From the NCBI RefSeq assembly GCF_037042905.1, contig NC_087256.1, positions 29,228,001 through 29,292,000 of the forward strand: a stretch of DNA of 64,000 nucleotides, read 5' to 3'. Position 1 is the stretch's first letter. The number at the start of each line of letters is the position of its first letter. Below are positions 47,001 through 54,953 of this stretch, in pieces. The position numbers were made by a program, and so were the translations under genes. The DNA comes from Lytechinus pictus (lineage: Eukaryota > Echinodermata > Echinoidea > Temnopleuroida > Toxopneustidae). Below the pieces are notes generated by a model. It saw only the letters and a program-made list of their open reading frames with translations, was not told where the DNA came from and ran no database searches.

Positions 47001-48576
47001 GATAGCGGATGAACTGATGGTAGACCAAATGATAGTAGACGAGTTGGCAATTGGACAAATTGGCATTTGGAAATAAACCCACATAAGTACAAATAAGTAC
47101 AAATAAAATGTCCAATTATTTTCAATCATGATGGGATAATAATATGAAGAAGAAGAAGAAGGAAAACAGCAACAGTGTCCAATGTTAATATTTTGTTAAG
47201 TGATGCATATTATTACTGGGGTTTTAGCACGGTCACTGTGATTAAGCACTTGGGCATTCCAAGAATTTTATCTTACCACATTCCCATTTACTTCACCTGG
47301 ATTAAGAGTGGTAAATGTTAAAATTAATGCTGTGTCAAACGATGCAAGTGCTTCAGAGGGATGTGAACCTCAAACTTCTTAGTTCAAAGTCTGAGGCTTA
47401 TCTTCTGATCCACATCACCTGTACACTGGTACATGATCAAAGTTCCCATACTTAAAGGAGAATGAAACTCTTGGAGCAAGTTAGCTTTTGTGAAAGCAGA
47501 AAAATCAAAGAATAAGATCAACAAAAGTTTGAGTAAAATAGGACTAGCAATAGAAGAGTTATGAGCATTTGAATGTCGAGATCACTAATGCTCTGGAGAT
47601 CCTCCCATTGGCAATGCGACCAAGATCTATGATGTCACAGATGAACAACTCTCCCCTTTTGGACACTGAAAATATACCCCAAAACATCTCTTTTTGCTCA
47701 TTCTAATCATATGACAAACGATTCATCAATGATATAATGTTGTGAAACCTCTGTACTTGTCCTCTCATAAAGAGAACACCTCACATTGTGATAGACTCTG
47801 TAAAAGTGAGAATATAAGTGAAATAAGTACTAAAGTAATGAGGGAGTTGTACGTGTGTGACATCACAGATCTTGGTCGCATTGCCAATTGGAGGATCTAT
47901 ATGGCATTAGTGATCTCAATATTCAAATGCTCGTAAATTTCTTATTATTCATTCAATCTTCCTCAAACTTTCAACAATATGTTTCTTTGATTTTTCTCTA
48001 GTCTTTGATATGGATTCAGCTGGTTTCAAGGGTTTCATTCTCCTTTAAAAACAATCATTGAATCAAACACAACGCACAATAAAGCATGAATATACATAAA
48101 GAATAATACAAAAATCTTCTCAGTATTGTGTTATTATAGTGTTGCTCTTACCACATCATCCAAACCAATAAACCATGCATATATACTACTGCACAGTCAA
48201 AATAATGAAATATTTGACCACAATTTGAAAGTTTGGTCACATCTAGTAGTTACTGTAAACCAACTTTTTTGAAATAAGATGGTAGGCCAAGCCCAAGTAA
48301 TGATTATTTTGACATACAAACTCTAAATGGTAAAGACTGTATCATGTATTATTATTACCACGGTTTTAAAGCTAATATCATTTCTTCAGTTCATGAAACT
48401 TCAAACATAATAAGCCTAAAACAAGGGACAATCAGTTTAGATTTCACTCACTAGAAGTCTTTCCCACAGTCCATGCATGATAGCACTTCACAACTGCGAC
48501 ATCTTTGTTGATAATGTTTCTCTACCTGTGCTTTCTTGATAGCCTGACCACAAGCATTGCAGGTGAAGAACACCAT
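37122..48576 (-). CDS. LYAR: LYAR orthologue, cell growth-regulating nucleolar protein (7 exons, 1130 aa)
   Basis: Joined exons 48576-48452, 46625-46505, 45415-45308, 44922-44836, 43551-41835, 39146-38886 and 38095-37122 give one frame of 1131 codons with GT-AG introns at every junction. The N-terminus MVFFTCNACG with zinc ligands C6, C9, H21, C26 and C34, C37, H49, C52 is the paired LYAR C2HC finger, and ISEDQKYGGKGY and PRKKGKF..NSLKVH..TIEQVW..FS are the conserved segments that follow. Known LYAR is a nucleolar protein binding nucleic acid and acting in pre-rRNA processing and transcription control. Here residues after about 150 form a nearly 1000-residue K/S/E-rich tail, whereas vertebrate LYAR is about 380 aa in total. 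The vertebrate C-terminal globular domain is not seen. The identification is firm; the length of the tail depends on splice prediction. Confidence 0.93.
37413..37940 (-). repeat. 264-bp tandem duplication inside LYAR exon 7
   Basis: Two adjacent units of 264 bp (88 codons) share IKNSKTANKTKSKEKENTMS, DINLENGLTALP and KNKDIDSICISSK. The unit length is a multiple of 3, so the frame is kept. The copies differ at a modest number of sites. Confidence 0.9.
38096..38885 (-). other. LYAR intron 6
   Basis: 790 bp, donor GTATTA, A/T-rich; nothing else recognised. Confidence 0.8.
38886..39146 (-). CDS. LYAR: LYAR exon 6 (residues about 720-806)
   Basis: Acceptor ATGATTAG, 261 bp (phase 1 to 1), donor GTATTA. 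It encodes GKKKKKRKHGEIAVQPCDQD and then a K/E-rich region with one hydrophobic patch (AVVISIPSS). Its symmetric phase means skipping it would keep the frame. Confidence 0.85.
39147..41834 (-). other. LYAR intron 5
   Basis: 2688 bp. It contains an interspersed repeat at 39255-39900 and no second gene; short frames in 40.5-41.6 kb show no family resemblance. Confidence 0.75.
39255..39900. mobile_element. Interspersed repeat, GTATAGCACACATATCCACC type
   Basis: Starts with ATAATATAGGATTTGTATAG and contains AGGTGCTCAAGGCGCTC, CATTTACCTCACCTGGGTCG and ACACGATAATCCCGATCC. It looks like the 3' region of a LINE or a long SINE. A weaker relative with CATTTACTTCACCTGGATTAAG lies at 47220-47430. Confidence 0.6.
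41835..43551 (-). CDS. LYAR: LYAR exon 5 (residues 148-720)
   Basis: Acceptor TTCTTCTACAG, 1717 bp, donor GTAATC. An acidic stretch (EVFEEEEEEEMKGK) is followed by over 400 residues of alternating KKKKK blocks and S/E/D-rich segments. A non-repetitive stretch near the end (GFVFPCTAGSSITGFELIG, VHRMPENVFPSGP) is the only part of the tail that could fold. The exon is far larger than the others, so the growth of the protein happened mainly here. Confidence 0.9.
43552..44835 (-). other. LYAR intron 4
   Basis: 1284 bp, donor GTAAGG; mostly occupied by the element at 44022-44793. Confidence 0.85.
44022..44793. mobile_element. Element with internal tandem repeats carrying TGACCTTTGACC
   Basis: Inverted 13-bp ends GTCTCACCTGCAT (44022-44034) and its complement (44781-44793) enclose three or four diverged tandem units of about 160-190 bp. 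Each has CAAAGTTCATTGACC, TGACCTTTGACCTTGGTCATG, CAGGATGTTCAGTGATACTTG and AAGTTTCATGAACTAG. A CpG-rich segment (GACGCCGCCGCCGTCGCC) precedes the right end. A single-unit relative is at 58386-58660. Confidence 0.8.
44836..44922 (-). CDS. LYAR: LYAR exon 4 (residues 119-147)
   Basis: 87 bp, phase 0 at both ends, donor GTAAGG. Encodes NFVRNSLKVHHPKTIEQVWS plus VFSAATAKP, the conserved block found after the zinc fingers in LYAR proteins. Confidence 0.95.
45308..45415 (-). CDS. LYAR: LYAR exon 3 (residues 83-118)
   Basis: 108 bp, phase 0 at both ends, donor GTACAT. Encodes RVREAVAAGNISGHIKNLLD followed by QIAEYPNIPRKKGKFE. The PRKKxKF signature is typical of LYAR. Confidence 0.95.
45416..46504 (-). 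other. LYAR intron 2
   Basis: 1089 bp, donor GTAAGT; more than half is the palindromic element at 45891-46469. At about 45650-45840 an inverted pair GGACGTAC... is also present (TACGTCCGACCCCC against GGGGGTCGGACGTAC). Confidence 0.85.
45891..46469. mobile_element. TTAA-flanked palindromic element, best-preserved copy
   Basis: TTAA at 45887-45890 and 46470-46473. The termini are identical for 20 bp (AGGGATGGTCCGGGCTGAAA). Arms of about 250 bp pair with few differences. TGATGTCA (46060-46067) and TGACATCA (46289-46296) face each other, next to ATGAATATTCAT. No coding region. Confidence 0.92.
46505..46625 (-). CDS. LYAR: LYAR exon 2 (residues 42-82)
   Basis: 121 bp; completes the codon split after exon 1 and ends in phase 0 at GTAAGT. 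Carries the last ligands of the second zinc finger (H49, C52) and the hallmark ISEDQKYGGKGY. Confidence 0.95.
46680..47070. repeat. Palindrome built from a 10-20 bp minisatellite
   Basis: Motifs such as TTGGCAATT, GTAGACGA, GGACCAACTGG and their complements (AATTGCC, TCGTCTAC, CCAGTTGGTC) recur many times. The left half uses mainly one strand and the right half the other, giving a broad inverted repeat. Confidence 0.75.
47220..47430. mobile_element. Interspersed repeat fragment
   Basis: CCATTTACTTCACCTGGATTAAG and the following GTGGTAAATGTTAA resemble the 39255 repeat (CCATTTACCTCACCTGG). Confidence 0.45.
47456..48044. mobile_element. TTAA-flanked palindromic element (AGGAGAATGAAAC subfamily)
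   Basis: TTAA at 47452-47455 and 48045-48048. Both ends read AGGAGAATGAAACYCTTG inward. The arms pair, with TGATGTCA (47630-47637) and TGACATCA (47858-47865), and CCAAGATCT / AGATCTTGG beside them. Confidence 0.9.
48452..48576 (-). CDS. LYAR: LYAR exon 1 (residues 1-41)
   Basis: The ATG at 48576 starts MVFFTCNACGQAIKKAQVEK, the invariant LYAR N-terminus, so the start is secure. It ends after two bases of codon 42 at GTGAGT. The sequence just upstream (acceptor-like TTTGCTGCAG near 48619) suggests a further 5' UTR exon. Confidence 0.95.
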
Positions 48577-49235
48577 ACTGTGCTACTCTGTTTGATTGTG
48601 GATATAGCTGGACCTTCACTGCAGCAAACCTGTGATATGAAAAAGAGATTTTCAAGCTATTATTCTTTTCAAATGGAACAATCTTTAATATGTAAGCAAC
48701 TAAGCAGCCATGAAAGGATGTAGACCTGTAACATGGGGAAATTTTGTGACTTTTGGGGGTTTGTTTGTTTCACAAGCAGGGTTCTCCAAAAGTGTTATGT
48801 GGAGGAGTTGTATCAAAATTAAAAAATGAATGTTTCAAAATAAATTTTTCATCTTAATCACCACCATTGTAGGCAGTGCCACAGACACAGAGAGAAGCCT
48901 GTCATGACATCTGGAGCCCATTTCATATCATGACATCTGGAGCCCATTTCATAAAGATTTACAACTGCTGTAGCTTTGCCATCAGTAGCGTACGCAGGAT
49001 TTTAAGACCCCCTAGAACCCTAGATACCAGGTTTTATACAAAAAGTACCCATCGGAAGCTAGATTTTAGCGGCAGTTTCTTTAGCAAGTGTATTATCAGT
49101 TCATCAAATAACAAGCCAGAATCACTTGTATCTGCACGTAATCTTGCCGTTTTCAAAACTGGCTTGGATAAACTCTAGCAAAGCCAAAGCAAATATTTCT
49201 GTGTACCATGACATCCCTGCACACACCCATCATTC
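48577..49235. other. Region upstream of LYAR
   Basis: May hold a 5' UTR exon boundary near 48619 on the - strand. A 28-bp direct duplication (CATGACATCTGGAGCCCATT) lies at 48903-48953. No promoter element was fixed. Confidence 0.45.
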
Positions 49236-49440
49236 GGAGGCGCGATAGCTCAGTCAGTAGAGCGGGGGTTTCGGATTCCGGTGACCCGGGTTCGATTCCC
49301 AAGTGGTGCGCTAGTGCCCTTTGGTAAGGCATTTATCCTCATTACCAGGTCCCTTGGAGAGGACCTTAAGCCGTTGGTCCCCTGGTTGCTTGCTCACAGG
49401 CATTCGTGCTTTCTTAGCAGTCAGGTAAAGCAACCTCCGT
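49236..49440 (+). mobile_element. tRNA-derived SINE (family B), full length
   Basis: A box TAGCTCAGTCAGTAGAG and B box GGGTTCGATTCCC form a tRNA-like head from 49236. The body follows with TAAGGCATTTATCCTCATTA, CCAGGTCCCTTGGAGAGGAC and TTAAGCCGTTGG. A reverse copy lies at 25258-25447. Confidence 0.85.
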
Positions 49441-50175
49441 ATAACAACATGTACTATTTGTGAATAAGCCAGTTCACGGTTAGCTCATGATCAACTTTTC
49501 TCAAATGACCTTTGTGATTTTTCATTAGGATAAGCACTATCATTTTCAAATGTAGATGTTGCGTAAGCTTTACCGGTAGAGTATTCAAATTCTAAGCACA
49601 AAAGGCATTGTATAGACCAGGTGACTAGAATAGTACATCAGGGATAAAGTTTGGAAATCTGTTTTATTGTCTGCCTTTGGCACATTTGACTATTGTTTAG
49701 GCTACTGTCAGATTCCAGTGATTATGAAGGCTCTATTTATTACTCTTCAGCTTGGATGTGATAAATATTTTGAAAGGAATACATGAATAATCATCAAATC
49801 ACAAATGCCTATGTCAGTTAATTTGAAAGCCACCTTCATGGTTGTCTCCAATGACCTTTTTCTGCTCGTGCGCAGTTTACAACCGTGAACAGGCTTATTG
49901 ATACATGTTATGACTTCATCGACGATTAGGAGATCTACAGGATTACCTCACTCCCGTATTCCAGATGATGATGATGAAATAACTTCAAACATACTATGAC
50001 CTGAAAGATTGATTCTTCTTCTTTACAAAGAGCACCAAAAACATAAAATCTGATGTTTAGAGCAACAATAACTCATGAAAATAGGTCACAGTTTTTTTTA
50101 TGTGCACCAACAAGTCCAAACTCATTAAACAGGTCTAAAAGTTAAAGATGCAAAACCGGCACTAGTGCATTTTTT
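49441..50175. other. Intergenic DNA, nothing recognised
   Basis: No coding frame or repeat ends supported. Confidence 0.4.
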
Positions 50176-50794
50176 GCACTGGCCGACTTCCAGCAAATTT
50201 CCCCATCAGTAACTGTTCCAAAATGTCATAGTAAATCTCTCAGTCACATTTCAAGGTCAATATGACTACCTCTCTCTCTTGTATCCTTCCTCCGTTAAGG
50301 TTGGAGATCGCTGATATCGGTAGAAATGACTGGAGACACCTATGGCTATAGGTTGTCAGTGCTAGACAAGTTGCTGAGGAGGTTTTGGCGGGTTGTCCGA
50401 ATACCACATTTTCTGAAATTGCAATCGGGAACGGCTGTATTTCGGCTTCAATCTCAGCTTCATCAATCAAATTCTCAGTCAGACATCGCTTCGCTTGGAT
50501 TCGCCATAATTTTGATATGAAATGAAGTTGGCTACCAAAATCATGCGAACAAACAGTCCAGCTGCCGCACGAAGATTTTTTTTCTCACTATCTTCAGTCA
50601 ATATCAAAACTACGGTGAGAATTCCACAATGACCTCGAGATCGAGCCGAAGTACAACCGTTCCCGGTTTTCAGAAGTGGTGGGCATATCGACCTTCAAAT
50701 GTGATTGAGAGACTTGTAACTTTAATTGTTGCTATGTCTTATGACATTTGCAAATGGTTTCTGATTGGGAAATTTGCTCGAAGTCGGCTGATGC
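50176..50794. mobile_element. Palindromic element (repeat Z)
   Basis: 34-bp ends at 50176-50209 and 50761-50794 pair closely (GCACTGGCCGACTTCCAGC against a GCATCAGCCGACTTCGAGC type). Inner segments (CTCTCAGTCACATTTCAAGG, CGGGAACGGCTGTATTTCGG) are repeated in inverted form. A half copy is at 62000-62374. Confidence 0.8.
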
Positions 50795-51018
50795 AAAACT
50801 GCCATTAGCGCCGCGCATGCAATTGCACAACCTTTCTTGAATCTAAATTCTAATGCATATATAATAAACATGATAAAAGAAGCCACTTTCTGCCTGGATC
50901 ATGACTCTCAGTCTCACTCTGACTTTGACTGAAGACCTGCCTACTCCGTACTCATCTGACTGAGCATGCGGAGTGGACTGTCATGATTATAAACACTGAT
51001 CCAGTAGTACCACCAGGT

Positions 51019-51189
51019 GGGTGCTTCATAAAGCTGTTCGGAAGTTAAGAACGACTTTAAGAACGAATGGTGATCCTTTCTTTTGGGAAACGGTATACAC
51101 CATTGGCGATGGTTGAGCGTGTAAGAAAGGTTCACCAGTCGTTCTTAAAGTTGCTATTAACTTATGAACAGCTTTATGAAACGGCCCCC
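51019..51189. mobile_element. MITE with GGGTGCTTCATAAAGC ends
   Basis: Same family as 19122-19282: the ends GGGTGCTTCATAAAGCTGTT and its near-complement enclose arms with AAGAACGACTTTAAGAACG. Confidence 0.9.
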
Positions 51190-51664
51190 AGGCACCAGTC
51201 TCATCTCATTGCCTAGACCAAAACTAAAGTCTAAGATTCGGTCTCCCTCTGTTGGTTGTTCCGCTGAACTCCGGTAGCTCCACTCCAATTACATAGACCA
51301 AAGTTCTAAGTCGATATGTACAGGCTCAATGGTTAATGTACTAAGTTCGGATAAACCAGCATGACCAGGGAAGTAGGACTCCTAGGAGTTGCAAGACAGC
51401 CGAAGTAAGTCACTGTTTTCCTTATATTTTTTCCCGTTTTGGTGCATTTCAGGCCAAAACGGAATAATAATCTTTATTTTGGTCCAGTTCTTGAAATAAG
51501 AGTTTAAGACAAAAATCAATGAGCCCCGTCAGATGATTTTGCATTGTTAACCCCCTATAATAGTAGACAGCTGGCAGTGGCAGCCGTCTCACTCGTGTCT
51601 CGAGGTTTTTTAAAATCAAAATTGGTGAGGCTGCAACTTTGCAAGATCGCGAGCTCTCTGTAAT
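51190..51664 (+). repeat. Repeat X, left part
   Basis: Homologous to the complement of 36590-37010: GGTTGTTCCGCTGAACTCCG, AAGTTCGGATAAACCAG, CAGCCGAAGTAAGTCACTG and GATTTTGCATTGTTAACCCC occur in order. It appears to be interrupted by the element at 51670-53013. Confidence 0.75.
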
Positions 51665-51669
51665 ATGAG

Positions 51670-53013
51670 CAGTAGAGGCGCACTGCCAATATGGGAGACT
51701 CTCTCCAATAGGGGAGACAATCTCCCAAATTGGAGACTTGCTTTGCAAAAGGACAAAAGAAACAACACCAACAAAAGCATGATTTTTTCCACCCAAAATT
51801 TTCTCTCACTAGGGCCGTCTGCACCATCCCGAGTTTTCAAATTAGCGCGCTATTTCTGATCCGGCAAATTATCCCGATCTGAAAAATCTTGAGATAGTTT
51901 GCAGTGGAGACGCAATTATCGCGCTAGTTCGTAGGATTAATCTCGAGATTGCGATCCCAAGTCAACTCGGGTTTATTTGCAAAATAGCGCGCTATTTTAC
52001 GAATTATCCCGCTAATTCGTAGGTGCAGACGCACTCGAGATTGGACTCGGGGTAATTTATTCATGACGTCAGTCCATAATGCAATTCGCATTCCACTTCC
52101 GCCTTGGTCAAAACATAAACAACTTTATACATGCGAATAGATATTATCGCGAATAGCGTTCATCAATTGCCTAATCAGCAACGATGGTGTCCCACCAGTG
52201 AATGGATTTTGGGAGAGACCAGACCGAAGGGGGAGGCGCTCATCGACGATGGTCATATTCAATAACAACACTGACAGCAGTGTCGTCTTATTCCTTCGCA
52301 AAATGTGAGCAAATAGCATTTCTTTCCTCCTTCTCTCCCTCTCTCTCTCTCTCTGTCGTTGCCTCCTACTCCGCCATCATATTTAACGAAGAATACATCA
52401 CTTCTTCACTCGCTGAGCTGAGAGGATTGTTGCATAACACCGGTCGAATTCGGCGAAAGTGCTAGTGAAAGGAGTACATTGCTTGCATATCGCGGGAAGT
52501 TATTCAAAAGCGCGGGCCGTTGAAACTCCAAGATCCGAAAGTGCGCATGCTCGGAATATCGGGCTTGTTGCCTCGCTCGAGCAGGAATCGCTCTTCTTGC
52601 GATGGTGGAGATGGGGTTTCTTGAATCTCGAGATTAATCGCGAAGTAGGCCGATCGGGCTAAAATCTCGAGATTGAGCAAACTCGGGATGGTGCAGCACC
52701 GCCTACTGAGGTCAGAAGCCCATTTGTTTTGTGTGTGATTGACAACAAAAATCCTTATCAAAACAAAAGTAGACCGTGAATTTTTAAAGTAGACGGTGAA
52801 AAGGGGTAATTTTTAATGAGGAATCTGCTTATCACATTTTTATTTGCCGCCAAGGTAATCCTTTTGCAGCAAATGTAAACAAAGGAAATTGGTCTCCAAA
52901 ACTGGAGACTGTCTCTGAAATTGGATACCCAAATTCTTTACAAAAGTCTCTGATATTGGAGATAATCTCCCACATTGGAGACAGTCTCCAAATTTGGCCG
53001 TGCGCCTCTACTG
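51670..53013. mobile_element. CAGTAGAGGCGCAC element, copy 1, interrupted
   Basis: The ends CAGTAGAGGCGCAC read inward on both sides. The 5-bp duplication ATGAG lies at 51665-51669 and 53014-53018. Without the insertion at 51811-52704 it is about 447 bp and follows copy 2 (60321-60783) in opposite orientation. It contains several GGAGAC..GTCTCC short palindromes and no gene. Confidence 0.92.
51811..52704. mobile_element. 894-bp element nested in copy 1
   Basis: ACT is duplicated at 51808-51810 and 52705-52707. The ends read AGGGCCGTCTGCACCATCC and, from the right, AGGCGGTGCTGCACCATCC. Near the left end GCGCGCTATTT, AATCTCGAGATT and CGCGCTA motifs recur. No transposase. The intact site is visible in copy 2 as CTCACTGAGGTCAG (complement). 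Superfamily not assigned. Confidence 0.88.
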
Positions 53014-53018
53014 ATGAG

Positions 53019-53165
53019 TCTGTATACGAAGAGAACAAAAAAAAAATTAATGTAAAAAAAAAAACTCCTCGAAACTAGACCAAAAGCTTCAGTCTCTGTA
53101 TTTTGGTTGTTCCGCTGAACTACGTTGGCTCCACTCACTATACATAGACTGAAGGGGATGGGGCC
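53019..53165 (+). repeat. Repeat X, right part
   Basis: ACTCCTCGAAAC and TTTTGGTTGTTCCGCTGAAC with CGTTGGCTCCACTCACTATA match repeat X. The second block also occurs at about 51253, so part of X is present as a direct duplicate on both sides of the nested elements. Confidence 0.65.
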
Positions 53166-53630
53166 CCGTACCTACAGCCAACGTATAGTGAACTAGCGTT
53201 TTATAGATCGCGATTTAAAACTGTTTTTTAAGCAAAATTGAAAGTTTCATGGTTTCCATTATCAGGGAAATATAAATAACTTAAGTAATTGCATACCTTG
53301 GGCCGGAGTTATTGAAAAAAATCCTCTGGATGATTGAGAAATCTGTCATCTAAGACATTTTCACCTGACCTGACGGTTTTTCTTGCAAGTTGCCATCTTG
53401 AATGACGTCATTATCGTTATTAACTTAATGTCTCGAATCGATATATCGCGATTATAACTAGTACTAGTATAACTAGTATCGTTTATCTTCGGTTTCGTTC
53501 GCATATGGAGCAGATCGTATAATATCGAAAGCAATATCGATATCACATTCGTGATTGTTGACGTTCGTTTGTAAATATTGTATAGTTTGGCTGCCATTTT
53601 GACCATTTTTATCGTGTTCAACCCAATTAA
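53166..53630. other. Intergenic DNA
   Basis: Contains ACTAGTACTAGTATAACTAG repeats near 53457; nothing else recognised. Confidence 0.4.
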
Positions 53631-54234
53631 AGGTCAAGTCCACCTCAGAAAAATGTTGATTTGAATCAATAGAGAAAAATCAGACAAGCACAATGCTGAA
53701 AATTTCATCAAAATCGGATGTAAAATAAGAAAGTTATGACATTTCAAAGTTTCGCTTATTTTTAACAAAATAGTTATATGAACGAGCCAGTTACATCCAA
53801 ATGAGAGAGTCGATGATGTCACTCACTCACTATTTCTTTTGTTTTTTATTGTTTGAATTATACAATATTTCAATTTTTACGAATTTGATGATTAGGACCT
53901 CTTTGCCTGAAGCACAACAATGTTAAAATAATGGAATTCCATGTGTTCAGGGAGGAATGAAACTTCATTTCACATGACAATGACGAGAAAATCAGAATAT
54001 TTCATATTTCATATAATAAAATACAAAAGAAATAGTGAGTGAGTGATGTCATCAGTTCCCTCATTTGCATACCGACCGAGATGTGCATATAACTGTTTTG
54101 TGAAATGAAGCGAAACTATAAAATGTCATAACTTTTTTATTTTACATCCGATTTTGATGAAATTTTCAGTGTTATGCTTGTTGAATTTTTCTCTTTTTAT
54201 TCAAATCAAGTTTTTGTTGGGGTGGACTTGTCCT
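53631..54234. mobile_element. TTAA-flanked palindromic element (AGGTCAAGTCCACC subfamily)
   Basis: TTAA at 53627-53630 and 54235-54238. The ends AGGTCAAGTCCACC and (from the right) AGGACAAGTCCACC pair. The arms share ATCGGATGTAAAATAA and TGATGTCA/TGACATCA-type octamers (53814-53821; 54044-54051). Half copies are at 23570 and 23822. Confidence 0.9.
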
Positions 54235-54953
54235 TTAAACATCGGTAAAGTATATTTTTCATGCCTTTTTCATCTATATCGTTTAAAGTATTTAAACATT
54301 GAAATATCAAGTGTTAAAAGTTTGTTGTTTATCCATCCTTAGATTGTAAATTCGATGTGTAAAATTACATCAAACTTTGGACTGTGAATTGACAAAAGGG
54401 AGGGAATGAGAACACATGCGAGCCCACACGTACACCCTACCGTCGGTAAATGGGGATTACAGTAAAATGTCAGAAATTGTTGAATAAATCCCCAGAAACG
54501 ACGGTTATTCCTGTCTACTCGAAACAGGCGGCTGCCAGCTGTCTATGCTCAATGCATTTAATTTGCTCAGTGCCCAGCCCAGCATGCATGGCTCGAGGGT
54601 CTAGCTGGATAAGGTACATGCATCATAGAACTACTTTGCGATTTACCTACAGTGCAATTCTTATACCTGCATCACGGAAGCATGAATTTGCCTACTCATA
54701 ATTAATGCAAGAGAAGTGCGCACGCTCATGCATGAGTCATTGAGTGCATGCCTCGCACGCGTGCATGGCGAAGCAAGCCCAAGAAAACAAAACAAAACAG
54801 CATATTGAATGATATAAATTCAACTTACACTTCTGCATACTCTACAGATCTTAACTAAGCATATATAAATCCTTTTATCTGGAAATATATCTATTTTTGT
54901 ATTTACCGTTTCACTCGTTTAATCGTGTCCGATACGATAGGCCGATCCACCTA
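54235..54953. other. Intergenic DNA
   Basis: A CGAAACAGGCGGCTGCCAGC segment at about 54519 is related to part of repeat X. No gene. Confidence 0.4.

Larger units (their letters stand above)
46626..48451 (-). other. LYAR intron 1
   Basis: 1826 bp, donor GTGAGT. Holds the repeats at 46680-47070, 47220-47430 and 47456-48044. Confidence 0.85.

Noticed and set aside
52504-53138. Minus-strand frames of 60-90 residues also present near 60280-60790
   Set aside because: Similar peptides appear in both places only because they are the two copies of the CAGTAG element; the frames have no protein character.
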